The position numbers were made by a program, and so were the translations under genes. From Chloroflexota bacterium (GTDB taxonomy: Bacteria; Chloroflexota; UBA6077; CF-72), in the NCBI GenBank assembly GCA_016191465.1, contig JACPOP010000015.1, forward strand, positions 124,001 through 188,000: a stretch of 64,000 nucleotides of DNA, in the 5' to 3' direction. The notes under the pieces are model-generated. The model did not search any database and was not told where the DNA came from. It worked only from the letters and a program-made list of their open reading frames with translations. Shown piece after piece: positions 42,578 through 57,244 of the stretch; position 1 is the first letter of the stretch, and each line of letters begins with the position of its first letter.

Positions 42578-42706
42578 GGGGCTCCCGAGCGGTGGATGGT
42601 GACGCCTGAGAGCGCTCCGGCGCCGCGCGTGCGCACACCCCGGGTATGAAGCGGTCGCGGAGGTAACGGCACGTGTTGGGTCTGGTAAGGAGTGAGCAGG
42701 GAGCAG

Positions 42707-43123
42707 TCAGGCCGAGCGGCCGCCGCCGGCGCGCAGAAATGCGATCGTCTCGGTGGTGGGCGAGCCAGGGCCGAAGACTGCCGTGATGCCCATCTCGCGC
42801 AGCTTCGCCGCGTCTGCCGCGGGGATGATGCCACCTGCCCACACCACCACGTCGTCCAGCCCACGCTTCCGAAGCTCCTCCACGATGCGTGGGAACAGCG
42901 TCATGTGAGCGCCAGAGAGGATGCTGAGCCCAATGGCATCCACGTCCTCCTGGAGCGCCGCTTCGGCGATCATCTCGGGCGTCTGCCGAATGCCGGTATA
43001 GACCACCTCGAAACCGGCGTCGCGCAGCGCCCGCGCGATCACCTTGGCACCCCGGTCGTGGCCGTCCAGGCCCGGCTTGGCGATCAGGACGCGCCGGATC
43101 TCAGCCGGAGCCGCTGCCGTCAC
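42707..43123 (-). CDS. cobalamin-binding (small) subunit of methylmalonyl-CoA mutase family
   Basis: [69 protein letters not shown]: canonical DxHxxG...SxL...GG B12 motif. Confidence 0.94.
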   Translation of the reverse strand: MTAAAPAEIRRVLIAKPGLDGHDRGAKVIARALRDAGFEVVYTGIRQTPEMIAEAALQEDVDAIGLSILSGAHMTLFPRIVEELRKRGLDDVVVWAGGIIPAADAAKLREMGITAVFGPGSPTTETIAFLRAGGGRSA

Positions 43124-43799
43124 GCGCTGCTGCCTCCGTCCGTGCTCTCGGGCTGCCCCGCGGCGATGAGCTCGCCAGCTTCCTCTTCGGCCACCGGTGC
43201 GGAAGCTGCGCCGTCGTCGCGCGCCGCGGGTGCGGGTTGGATCAGCTCCACCAGGACCCCGAAGGTCGAAGCTGGCTGCAGGAACGCGACGTCGCCGTGA
43301 GCGCCCGGGCGGGCCGTCTCGTCGATCAGCGCCACGCCCTGCTCCTTGAGCTCGCGGAGGTGCTCGTCGATGTTGACCGTGCCGAAGCACAGGTGGTGCA
43401 ACCCGGGACCACGCCGATCGAGGAACTTCGCCACGTTGGAAGCCGGGTCCGTCGGCTGCAGGAGCTCGATGAGGGTGTTGCCCGTCTGGACGAATGCGAC
43501 TTCGATCAGGCGGTCCGGGAGCACCCGCCGATCGACGATCCCCATCCCCATCACGCCCTGGTAGAAGTGCATCGCCTCGTCGATGTCATGGACGGCCACG
43601 CCGACGTGGTGAACGGCCAGCGGCTCGCGTGGGGTTGCGTCGGGAACAGTGCCCGAGGGCTGGTCGGCAGAGGGGCGAACGAGCGCGTCGGGCACAGGCC
43701 GGCGCTGCTCGGGTGGCAGCACCGACTCAGCGATGTCACCGGGCGGGGCCATGCCGTACGGGTCCGGGTAGGGATTTTCCGGGGTTGGCTCGACAGTGG

Positions 43800-43803
<4 letters not shown>
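43120..43803 (-). CDS. mce: methylmalonyl-CoA epimerase (VOC family)
   Basis: [27 protein letters not shown] ... [69 protein letters not shown]. Confidence 0.92.
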
Positions 43804-45392
<1,589 letters not shown>

Positions 45393-45510
45393 GTCCGTGC
45401 GTTCGGCGGAGGCTGGTGGATGGGGGCGGCTGCGCGATGCGGCGGACCCCGAGACGGCAGTGCTTGAGGAATCGGCCGGCGGAACTTCCAGCGAGGCCGT
45501 GCCCTGTGTG

Positions 45511-45683
45511 CCGGAGTCCGAGAGCGGCGCTCCACCGGGCGCGCCGTTCGGCGCCGGGGAGTCTGAGGGCGCATCCCTCAGCGGGGTGGTGGGGCGGAGC
45601 GCCACCTTTGATCCAGAGAACTTCTCTCCTCCCCCGCCCGCGACAGGCAGAAGGCCCGGGGGTGGGACGACTTTGCGCTGCAC
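45511..45683 (-). repeat. interspersed repeat family 2, copy A
   Basis: AGTCTGAGGGC...CTCAGCGGGGTGGTGGGGCGGAGCGCCACCTTTGATCCAGAGAACTTCTCTCCTCCCCC shared with 60848-60954. Confidence 0.75.
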
Positions 45684-45684
45684 G

Positions 45685-46263
45685 CTAGTAATCCAGCCCT
45701 TTACGCGCCTGGTGGCCGGTGTCGAACGGGTGCTTCACCTTCTTCACCTCCGTGGCGAGGTCCGCGAGCTCGATGACGTGATCGATGAACCGATGGGCGT
45801 CGTCGTGCCCGGTTACCACCAGATTGAGCTCGCGTGGTTTTGCCTTCATCAGGCCCAGGAGCTGGTCGAGATCGATCTGCCCTTCTGATACGGCGCCGAT
45901 AACCTCATCCAGAATCACCAGCTCGTACTCGCCCGAGCCCATCTTCTCCTTCGCAAGCTCCAGACCGCGTTGGGCGGCCTCACGGTGCTCGCCGAACGTG
46001 AAGGTATCGCCGAGGATATTCACGAAGCCAATTCCGGTGGAGATCACCTCAAAATCGGGAGCCAGCCGGCGGGCGCCCGCAATCTCGCCCATGGGCTCGC
46101 CCTTCGGCCATTCGCCCATCTTGGTGTACTGGATCATCAGCACCTTCCAACCGCGCCCCACGGCCCGCAGCGCAATGCCGAAGGCGGCGGTGGTCTTGCC
46201 CTTGCCGTCGCCGAAGAAGACGAGCGTCTGGCCGGGCAGCCGGGATTTCCGAGATTCAGGCAT
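45685..46263 (-). CDS. cobO: cob(I)alamin adenosyltransferase, CobO type
   Basis: [122 protein letters not shown]. Confidence 0.94.
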   Translation of the reverse strand: MPESRKSRLPGQTLVFFGDGKGKTTAAFGIALRAVGRGWKVLMIQYTKMGEWPKGEPMGEIAGARRLAPDFEVISTGIGFVNILGDTFTFGEHREAAQRGLELAKEKMGSGEYELVILDEVIGAVSEGQIDLDQLLGLMKAKPRELNLVVTGHDDAHRFIDHVIELADLATEVKKVKHPFDTGHQARKGLDY

Positions 46264-46398
46264 CACGGACCGAGTTGCAAGCTCCAAGTGGCAAGTTGCA
46301 CGTTGTTCATTGTGCGCTCAAAGTGCTGTATGTCATTCCCGGCTGCCGCCGATGCCGCGCCCCAGCTTCCGCTGAGTTGCCTGGTAACGTGGAACTTG

Positions 46399-47604
<1,206 letters not shown>

Positions 47605-47752
47605 CGTGACGGCTCCTGCGTGCCTGGCCGCACGGCCTTGCGCTGGCTCGCGGGAGTGGCGATCCGCGATACGCGCCAGGCCAGGCTGTCGTGCTGAGCG
47701 AAGTGACGCATCCGTGCTCGACCCATCTCGGCGGTTCCGCAGTGGCAGCCCA

Positions 47753-48967
47753 TTAGACCAGCTCGAAGGCCACGGCGACCGCGCCGCCCCCGCCGTGGCA
47801 CAGGCCGGCGATGCCGCGGCTCTTGCCGCGCTGCTTCAGGGCGTGCAGCAAGGTGACGGCGATCCGTGCGCCCGTGGCTCCCAGCGGGTGGCCGAGCGCG
47901 ATGGCGCCGCCGTTCACGTTGACCCTGTCCCAGTCCCACCTCAGCGCCTTGCCGTTGGCAACGATCTGGGCCGCGAAGGCCTCGTTGATTTCGAGGAGGT
48001 CCCAATCGTGGACGGTGGTGCCGGTCTTCGTGAACAGCTTCTGGAGCGCCATCTCCGGCGCCTCGAACAGCCACAGCGGATCGGTGGCCGCGCTGGCGTA
48101 GGCGAGTACCCTGGCGATGGGCGCCACGCCCTGCGCCTGCACGAAGTCCCCGCCGGCGAGCACCAGGGCCGCCGCGCCATCCGTGAAGCCCGGCGCGTTC
48201 CCCGCGGTGACGGTGCCGCTGGGCGTGAATGCTGGTCCGAGCTTCGCGAGTGCCTCGATGGACGTATCGGCCCGCGGTGCCTCGTCGGTGTCGACGACCG
48301 TCGCCTGGCCCTTGCGGCCCGCGATTTCTACGGGGACGATCTCCTCCTTGAAGCGCCCCTCGCGGATCGCGGCGATGGCGCGCTGGTGGCTCTGGAGCGA
48401 AAACTCGTCCTGCTCCTCTCGGCTAATGCCACGCTTCTCGGCGATCGCCTCGGCGCTCATCCCCATGTGGTGGTCGTCCCAGGGTGACCAGAGTCCGTCG
48501 TAGATGGTGGCATCCTGCATGGTGACGGGGCCCATGCGGTACCCAAAGCGCGCCTTCGGAAGCAGGTGTGGCCCCTGGCTCATGCTCTCCATGCCACCGG
48601 CGACGACGACCGTGGAGTCCCCCGCCCGGATGGCGTGGCCGGCCTGGTTAATGGCCTCGAGACCCGAAGCGCACACCTTGTTCAGCGTGGTGGCGTTGGC
48701 GGATGTCGGCACGCCGGCGAAGATGCTCGCCTGCCGGCCCGGATGCTGGCCGGCGCCTGCTTGCACCACGTGGCCCATGATGACCTCGTCCACCTCGCCA
48801 GCGGGCACGCCGCTGCGCTCGACGGCGGACCTGATGGCCACGCCACCGAGCCGCGCCGCGGAGAGCGTAGACAGGCCGCCCATCATTTTCGCTATGGCGG
48901 TCCGGGCTGCCCCCAGCACGTAGACGTCGTTCGCCTGGAGCCCGTTCACTGAAGCTGAGCCAGTCAT
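47753..48967 (-). CDS. acetyl-CoA C-acetyltransferase (thiolase)
   Basis: LNKVCASGLEAINQAGHAIRAGDSTVVVAGGMESMSQGPHLL; LLEINEAFAAQIVAN; NVNGGAIALGHPLGATGARIAVTLLHALKQR; GIAGLCHGGGGAVAVAFE. Confidence 0.94.
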   Translation of the reverse strand: MTGSASVNGLQANDVYVLGAARTAIAKMMGGLSTLSAARLGGVAIRSAVERSGVPAGEVDEVIMGHVVQAGAGQHPGRQASIFAGVPTSANATTLNKVCASGLEAINQAGHAIRAGDSTVVVAGGMESMSQGPHLLPKARFGYRMGPVTMQDATIYDGLWSPWDDHHMGMSAEAIAEKRGISREEQDEFSLQSHQRAIAAIREGRFKEEIVPVEIAGRKGQATVVDTDEAPRADTSIEALAKLGPAFTPSGTVTAGNAPGFTDGAAALVLAGGDFVQAQGVAPIARVLAYASAATDPLWLFEAPEMALQKLFTKTGTTVHDWDLLEINEAFAAQIVANGKALRWDWDRVNVNGGAIALGHPLGATGARIAVTLLHALKQRGKSRGIAGLCHGGGGAVAVAFELV

Positions 48968-49317
48968 GCTGCCACCTCGTCCCGCTCCTGCGCGGTTAGG
49001 AGCACATGGTATCCCTCGGCTCGCAGAGACCTCGGGCGGGCTCCCTCATCGAAAGGGCCTAGCGGTAATGACGGCTGCACAGGTGCAGGGCCTTGTGCCC
49101 ACCATAGATTCGGTCGAAGCTCGTCGGAGGCGCTGGCCGACCACCACCCCGCGAGGTCCCCGTGCAGCGCGTGCACGCGTAACGATGGATGCTGCTCGTT
49201 CTCATCCAGGAGTCGAAGCGCCTTGCGGAACTGCGCTCGTTCGGCCTGAGAAAACTCCTTGCTCGCATAGGACTCGAGGAAGGTGTCGGTGAACACAAGG
49301 TTCTGGTACGTGCGCAA
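48964..49317 (-). pseudogene. RelE/ParE/YafQ-like toxin, apparently frameshifted
   Basis: Frame 1 reads MRTYQNLVFTDTFLESYASKEFSQAERAQFRKALRLLDENEQHPSLRVHALHGDLAGWWSASASDELR; the expected C-terminus FDRIYGGHKALHLCSRHYR* is in another frame, ending near 49059. Confidence 0.6.
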
Positions 49318-49332
49318 GGGCTGGGCTTGTCC

Positions 49333-49602
49333 TCAATCGCCCAAACGTTCGAGGTCGGCCTCGGATACCTGACGCACGCGACCTTGCCGTACGTCCTCCT
49401 GGGAGCGGGCAAGCAAAGCACGATGCTCCGGCGTGTAGGCCCATTCGTCCTCGCGGGGAATGATGACCGCCGGACGGAGCAGCATCAGGCCATCTGCAAC
49501 TTCGAGCTCGAGCGGAGATTGGCCCGCCAGCCCGAGCGATTTGCGGACTGCCGCGGGAACGGTGAGCCGACCCTCCGAGTTCATTATCACATGCGTCTTC
49601 AT
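49333..49602 (-). CDS. AbrB/MazE-like (SpoVT-AbrB fold) antitoxin
   Basis: MKTHVIMNSEGRLTVPAAVRKSLGLAGQSPLELEVADGLMLLRPAVIIPREDEWAYTPEHRALLARSQEDVRQGRVRQVSEADLERLGD. Confidence 0.85.
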   Translation of the reverse strand: MKTHVIMNSEGRLTVPAAVRKSLGLAGQSPLELEVADGLMLLRPAVIIPREDEWAYTPEHRALLARSQEDVRQGRVRQVSEADLERLGD

Positions 49603-49680
49603 CGACTCAGTGTACCCCGTTCCGTCGATACGGCGAATCGTCGAGCGAATGCCCTCCATTCCGCAATTACACTGGCTGCC

Positions 49681-50880
49681 GTGGATTTCCTGGACCCCGG
49701 CGAGCTTCACTGGTCGATCGAGGCGGCTCGGGGCCTTGCAGCGGCGTTTCGCACCACGGCTGCCGAGCGTGATGCGCGAGGCGGCACGCCGAAGGCGGAG
49801 CGCGACCTGATCCGGGCGAGTGGGCTGCTCAGGCTGGTTGTGCCGTCATCACTCGGCGGCGCGGGCGGCGACTGGGCCGTGGCGCTGACGGTGGTGCGGG
49901 AGCTTGCTGTTGCCGATGCTTCCCTGGCGCACGTCCTGGGTTACCACTACCTCGGAGTGGCCACACCGCACATCTTTGGCACGGCCCGTCAGCGGGACCT
50001 CGCGTACACCGAGGTTGCTCGCGACAACCTGTTCTGGGGGAATGCCCTCAATCCTCTGGACCTTCGCACAACCATCACGCGCCAGGGTGGCGGGCTGGTC
50101 CTGCGCGGCGCAAAGTCGTTCGCCTCGGGCTCCGGCGACTCGGACCGGCTCGTCGTGTCGGCGACGGAGGATGACAGCCCCGCGCTCCACGTCCTCGTGG
50201 TGCCGACGCGGGCGGACGGAGTTACCGTGCACGACGACTGGGACAACATGGGGCAGCGCCAGACCGACAGTGGGAGCGTCACCTTCGACAACGTCACGCT
50301 TTCTTCGGAGGCGCTTCTCGGGCCGCCTGGGCCGGGCGCGAGCCCATTCGGCACGCTGCGGACGTGTATCGTGCAGGCGATCCTGGCACACGTGTACGTC
50401 GGGCTGGCGCGAGGGGCCATTGTGGAGGCGGCGCCGTACACCCGCGCAAGCGCCCGCGCCTGGCCCGCCCGCGCCTGGCCGGGGTCCTCCGCGGCCGCGG
50501 CCGCGGAGGACCCCCTTGTTTTGCGCAGCTACGGCGAAATGGAGACCCTGACAGCCGGAGCCGAGGCGCTGTGCGCCCGCGCCGCCAATCTGGTCCAGGC
50601 TGGCTGGCAGCGCGGGGAGATGCTCACCGTCGAGGAGCGCGGCCAGATTGCCGTGGCGGTCGCGACGGCGCGTGCCAGCGCGGCGCGGACCGCGCTTCAG
50701 GTGACCAGCCAGATGTTCGAGGCCATGGGCTCGCGGGCCACCTCCGCCCGCCTGCGCTACGACCGTTTCTGGCGCAACGCCCGCACCCTCACCCTGCACG
50801 ATCCGATCGAGCACAAGCTCCGCGAGATCGGCGATTGGGTGGTCAACGGGCGTCCGCCCACCCCGGGCTCGTATAGCTAA
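49681..50880 (+). CDS. acyl-CoA dehydrogenase family protein (DszC/SfnB-like)
   Basis: GTG start 49681; SGLLRLVVPSSLGGAGGDWAVALTVVRELAVADASLAHVLGYHYLGVATPHIFGT; NDYW-like TVHDDWDNMGQRQTDSGSVTFDNV; C-terminal TARLRYDRFWRNARTLTLHDPIEHKLREIGDWVVNG. Confidence 0.85.
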   Translation: MDFLDPGELHWSIEAARGLAAAFRTTAAERDARGGTPKAERDLIRASGLLRLVVPSSLGGAGGDWAVALTVVRELAVADASLAHVLGYHYLGVATPHIFGTARQRDLAYTEVARDNLFWGNALNPLDLRTTITRQGGGLVLRGAKSFASGSGDSDRLVVSATEDDSPALHVLVVPTRADGVTVHDDWDNMGQRQTDSGSVTFDNVTLSSEALLGPPGPGASPFGTLRTCIVQAILAHVYVGLARGAIVEAAPYTRASARAWPARAWPGSSAAAAAEDPLVLRSYGEMETLTAGAEALCARAANLVQAGWQRGEMLTVEERGQIAVAVATARASAARTALQVTSQMFEAMGSRATSARLRYDRFWRNARTLTLHDPIEHKLREIGDWVVNGRPPTPGSYS

Positions 50881-50940
50881 ACCGCGTGCACGCCCGTCTG
50901 GCCTGGTTCCCCGGGTCCGAAGGCTGGTGCGTGCCACCCC

Positions 50941-53355
<2,415 letters not shown>

Positions 53356-53526
53356 CCGAGGGCCGCTCGGACGCCAACTGACGAGACCTGTCAGCTGGCT
53401 CGACTGGACCCTCAGGGCAGCCGTCAAGCACGGCTTCCGAATCGTTCGATAGCATCCCCCTGAGCCGCGAAGCCGCCCCACTCACGCGGGGCGCCGCGTC
53501 GTAGCCGTCTTGAATCGAGCGCCGCC

Positions 53527-54294
53527 ATGAGTCCTGCCGACCCGACCGCTGATGCACTGCCGCGCCTATACACCGATCTGGCCGATTGGTACCACCTCCT
53601 CACGTCCCCCGAGGATGCGAGGGAGGAGGCCGCGTTCTTCCTGCAGCAGATGACCGAAGCGCTCCGAGCGACCCCCCGGTCAGTGCTGGATCTGGGCTCG
53701 GGCGGCGGGAACCTCGCCTGGCACTACAAGCGCGAGATCCCTTCGGTGACGTTGACCGACCTTTCGTCACAGATGCTGGCAGCCAGTCAGCGGGTGAATC
53801 CCGAGCTGGAGCACATCCAGGGCGACATGCGCGCGGTGCGCCTGGACCGGCTCTTCGACGCGGTGCTCGTGCACGACGCGGTGTGCTACCTGACGACCGA
53901 GGATGACCTGCGCGCTGCCATGGCAACGGCCTTCGTTCACTGCCGTCCGGGCGGTGTGGCGATCTTCGCGCCGGACAGCGTGCGGGAGAACTTCTCGGAG
54001 AGCCTCGAATCGGACGGCCACGACGAGCCAGGCCGCAAGCTGCGGTACATGATGTGGACGTGGGACCCTGATCCCTCCGACGCCACCTGCGTGGTCGATT
54101 TCTCGTACCTGCTGCACGAGGAGGGGCGGCCGATGTGCACCATCTATGACCGACACGTCGAGGGCCTGTTCAGCCGTGAGACCTGGCTGCGTCTGCTGGA
54201 AGGCGTCGGCTTCGGTCCCACCACGGTCGTGCCCCTGATTCACTCGGACGTTGAGCCCGGGACTGTGGAGCTCTTTGTTGCCCTGAAGGCATGA
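53527..54294 (+). CDS. class I SAM-dependent methyltransferase
   Basis: YTDLADWYHLLTSPEDAREEAAFFLQQM...SVLDLGSGGGNLAWHYKREIPSVTLTDLSSQMLAASQRVNPELEHIQGDMRAVRLDRLFDAVLVHDAVCYLTT. Confidence 0.9.
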   Translation: MSPADPTADALPRLYTDLADWYHLLTSPEDAREEAAFFLQQMTEALRATPRSVLDLGSGGGNLAWHYKREIPSVTLTDLSSQMLAASQRVNPELEHIQGDMRAVRLDRLFDAVLVHDAVCYLTTEDDLRAAMATAFVHCRPGGVAIFAPDSVRENFSESLESDGHDEPGRKLRYMMWTWDPDPSDATCVVDFSYLLHEEGRPMCTIYDRHVEGLFSRETWLRLLEGVGFGPTTVVPLIHSDVEPGTVELFVALKA

Positions 54295-54498
54295 CCGTAG
54301 GAGCGCAGGATACGTTCGTTCACGCTCCGAAGGCCGCTTCGCGAGTGGCTCGCTTCGACAACGCCGAGCCGCGGCAACGCAGGGCGCGCGTGGCCGCGGC
54401 ATCGCTTGGCTGCTTCGATGCCGACGCCCGGCCAGCACCATGGCCACGGATTATCGGCGGCTTGGAACTGCCCGCCGTGGCCTACGCTTGTGGGAGTG

Positions 54499-55350
54499 AT
54501 GCCTCAGGCGATGCCGCGGACAGGTGTAGCCGCCAAGGCCCTCGCGCTGGCGGGCATCGTGCTGACGGCGCTGTTCGCCGGAGCGTGCTCCCGGCCCGTG
54601 CCTCCGGACCCCCGCGCGGAGGCAGGTCGAGTGACCGTGAGCGGCGAGATCACAGTCTTCGCGGCGTCCTCGCTGACCGAAGCCTTCAGGGAAATTGGCG
54701 CGGGATTCGAAGCCGCGAACCCGGGGACACGCCTGAACCTCAACTTCGGTGGCTCCAGTACGCTCCGGGCTCAGCTCGAGCAAGGGGCTCGCGCGGATGT
54801 CTTCGCCAGCGCGGACGAGGTGCAAATGAGCCTCGCCGTGAAGGCGGGGGTCACAGCGAGCGACCCAGCCGTGTTCGCGCGCAATCGCCTGGTGATCGTG
54901 ACGCCCAGGGGCAATCCGAGGCAGATCGCCAGCCTCGAGGACCTTGGCCGGCCGGGTGTCAAGCTCCTGCTGACCGCGCCAGGCGTGCCCATCGGGCAGT
55001 ACACGCTGGACCTGTTCGACCGAGCTGCCCGGGCGCCGGGCTTCGGGACGGACTTCCGAGCGCGCGCTGAGGCGAACGTGGTCTCGCGCGAAGAGAACGT
55101 GCGCCAGCTCGTGGCGAAAGTGCAGCTCGGTGAGGCGGATGCAGGTGTGTGCTACGCCACCGATGTCACGCCGAGCGTGCGGGACCAGCTCACGGTCATC
55201 CAGATCCCGGACGGGCTGCAGGTGTCCAGCGCGTACCCGCTGGCACCTACGAGGGGCTCCAACCCGGTCGGGGGGCAGGCATTTGCTGCCTACGTGCTGT
55301 CGCCGGCGGGCCAGGCTGTGCTCCAGCGGTGGGGGTTCCTGCCGCCGTGA
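54499..55350 (+). CDS. modA: molybdate ABC transporter substrate-binding protein
   Basis: GEITVFAASSLTEAFREIGAGFEAANPGTRLNLNFGGSSTLRAQLEQGARADVFASADEVQM; lipobox LFAGACSR. Confidence 0.93.
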   Translation: MPQAMPRTGVAAKALALAGIVLTALFAGACSRPVPPDPRAEAGRVTVSGEITVFAASSLTEAFREIGAGFEAANPGTRLNLNFGGSSTLRAQLEQGARADVFASADEVQMSLAVKAGVTASDPAVFARNRLVIVTPRGNPRQIASLEDLGRPGVKLLLTAPGVPIGQYTLDLFDRAARAPGFGTDFRARAEANVVSREENVRQLVAKVQLGEADAGVCYATDVTPSVRDQLTVIQIPDGLQVSSAYPLAPTRGSNPVGGQAFAAYVLSPAGQAVLQRWGFLPP

Positions 55351-56192
55351 GGCCAGACGTGGCGAGCGGCCCCGCTCCGCTGAACCGCGCTCGCACCACC
55401 CGAATTCCGTGGTGGGCGTCAGCGCCGAGCACGCTGCTGGTCGTGTTCCTGATCCTGCCGCTCGCGGGGCTGCTGCTCCGAGCGGCCAACCTCGATGCAA
55501 TGGTGCGCGCCCTCGGGAGGCCGGTCGTGCTCGATGCGCTTCGATTGAGCCTGCTGACAACCCTCGCCGTGCTCGTCCTGTCGGTCGTGCTGGGATCGCC
55601 GTTGGCGCTGCTCCTGGCGCGTTCCCGGGGGCCACTGGCGACCGCGGTCGACACGCTGGTGGACCTGCCGATCGTCCTCCCGCCAGCCGTGGCCGGCATT
55701 GCCCTGTTGCTAACGCTGGGACGAAGAGGCGTCCTCGGAGGCGTGCTGAGCGTATTCGGCGTGGAGATTCCCTTTACGACCGGCGCGGTGGTGCTGGCCG
55801 AGTTGTTCGTGGCGGCCCCGTTCTACGTGCGGGCGGCCCGGTCCGGGTTCCTCGCCGTCCCCGCCGAGGTTGAGGATGCGGCTCGGGTTGACGGAGCCAG
55901 CCCCTGGCAGGTCTTTCGCGCCGTGTCCGTACCGCTCGCGGCGCCCTCGCTCCTCGGCGGGGCGGTCCTGTGCTGGGCGCGGGCGCTGGGCGAGTTCGGC
56001 GCCACGATCATGTTCGCGGGCTCGTTCCAGGGCCGCACCCAGACGATGCCGCTGGCGATCTACGCCGCCCTGGAAAGCGACCTGGACGCGGCCGTCGCGA
56101 CGTCCGTCCTGCTGCTCCTGGCCGCACTCGCGGTCCTATTGTTCCTGCGGTTCGTGACGCGTGGCGCCACGACTCCGCTGCACCGAAGTTGA
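55347..56192 (+). CDS. modB: molybdate ABC transporter permease
   Basis: GTG start overlapping modA stop; [88 protein letters not shown]. Confidence 0.93.
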   Translation: MRPDVASGPAPLNRARTTRIPWWASAPSTLLVVFLILPLAGLLLRAANLDAMVRALGRPVVLDALRLSLLTTLAVLVLSVVLGSPLALLLARSRGPLATAVDTLVDLPIVLPPAVAGIALLLTLGRRGVLGGVLSVFGVEIPFTTGAVVLAELFVAAPFYVRAARSGFLAVPAEVEDAARVDGASPWQVFRAVSVPLAAPSLLGGAVLCWARALGEFGATIMFAGSFQGRTQTMPLAIYAALESDLDAAVATSVLLLLAALAVLLFLRFVTRGATTPLHRS

Positions 56193-56522
56193 TCGGGAGC
56201 GGTGCGTGCCAGCCAAGCGAAGGTGCGCCATCTGAGTATTGCCGGGTTGCGATACTGAGGTGCGCGAAGCCTCCGCCTCGTCGCATTTCCGCAGCTCCAT
56301 GGTGGCGGAGCACAACCTTGGACGAGTCACCGAAGCCCGGGCCATTCCGTTTCAGGCGTATTCCGACTTACGCGACAGACGGACACGTGGTACCGGAGGT
56401 TCGGCGGCTTACCGGCAAGCGCATGAAGAAGCGTCCGTCCTAGCGTCCCGTGCATCGCCGAGGTGCTGGTGGTGGACTGATCCGGAAGCTCAATGGGCGG
56501 TGAGCACCTGGGTAGCATAATG

Positions 56523-57164
56523 GGAATGACAACCCCGGAAATCGACTGGCACATCAATAAGCCTGATTTGATCGTGGCCGGGGTCGGCTGGGACAGGCTG
56601 CTGCAAGCGTTACGGGAAACGAGCGGGGAAGCCTTCGAGGTCCTCGGACCAGCCCTTCCGGGAGCCTGGTGGGAATGGCTGTACTCCGAGAAGGAGGGAG
56701 ATGCATGGCCCGTGCTCGCCGGCGAGTACCGAGGTCAGGCCTACGTGCTGGCCGACGGCATCGGTCCCGCCATGGCGGCGGATCGGGTTCCGCTGCTGGC
56801 GGCGCACCTCGATACAACCGTGGTGGGCTACACGTACGATGACACCAGTGCTTCTTGCACGCTGGTGGTTGCCCGTGAGTCCGAGCTGGTGCGCTTCGCA
56901 CTGAACTCCATGTGGGGGGACCACGAAGAAGGGGAGGCACTCGCTGGGGAAAACGAGAGCACCGATTTGCTGCTACGCCATCTGGGCTTCGATCCCGGCC
57001 TCTGGCTCGCCCACGGATCCACCCTGCGGCTGCACTGGGGCCCCCTCGACCCCGAAGCGGAGCCAAACGCGCACCACCGCCTGTACTTTGGCCCGCTGCG
57101 GATGCGAGTCGATCACATCGAGCAAGCCGCGCTTGCCGAGTTCGAGGACGAGGACGAACCGTAA
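56523..57164 (+). CDS. hypothetical protein
   Basis: MTTPEIDWHINKPDLIVAGVGWDRLLQALRETSGEAFEVLGPALPGAWWEWLYSEKEGD...; acidic C-terminus; start approximate. Confidence 0.65.
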   Translation, partial: GMTTPEIDWHINKPDLIVAGVGWDRLLQALRETSGEAFEVLGPALPGAWWEWLYSEKEGDAWPVLAGEYRGQAYVLADGIGPAMAADRVPLLAAHLDTTVVGYTYDDTSASCTLVVARESELVRFALNSMWGDHEEGEALAGENESTDLLLRHLGFDPGLWLAHGSTLRLHWGPLDPEAEPNAHHRLYFGPLRMRVDHIEQAALAEFEDEDEP

Positions 57165-57244
57165 CCAGGGCCCACCGAGGGCGACGCCGACCCGGTCCAA
57201 TCAGCCACGCACCTTCGAACTGACAACTGACAACTGACAACTCG

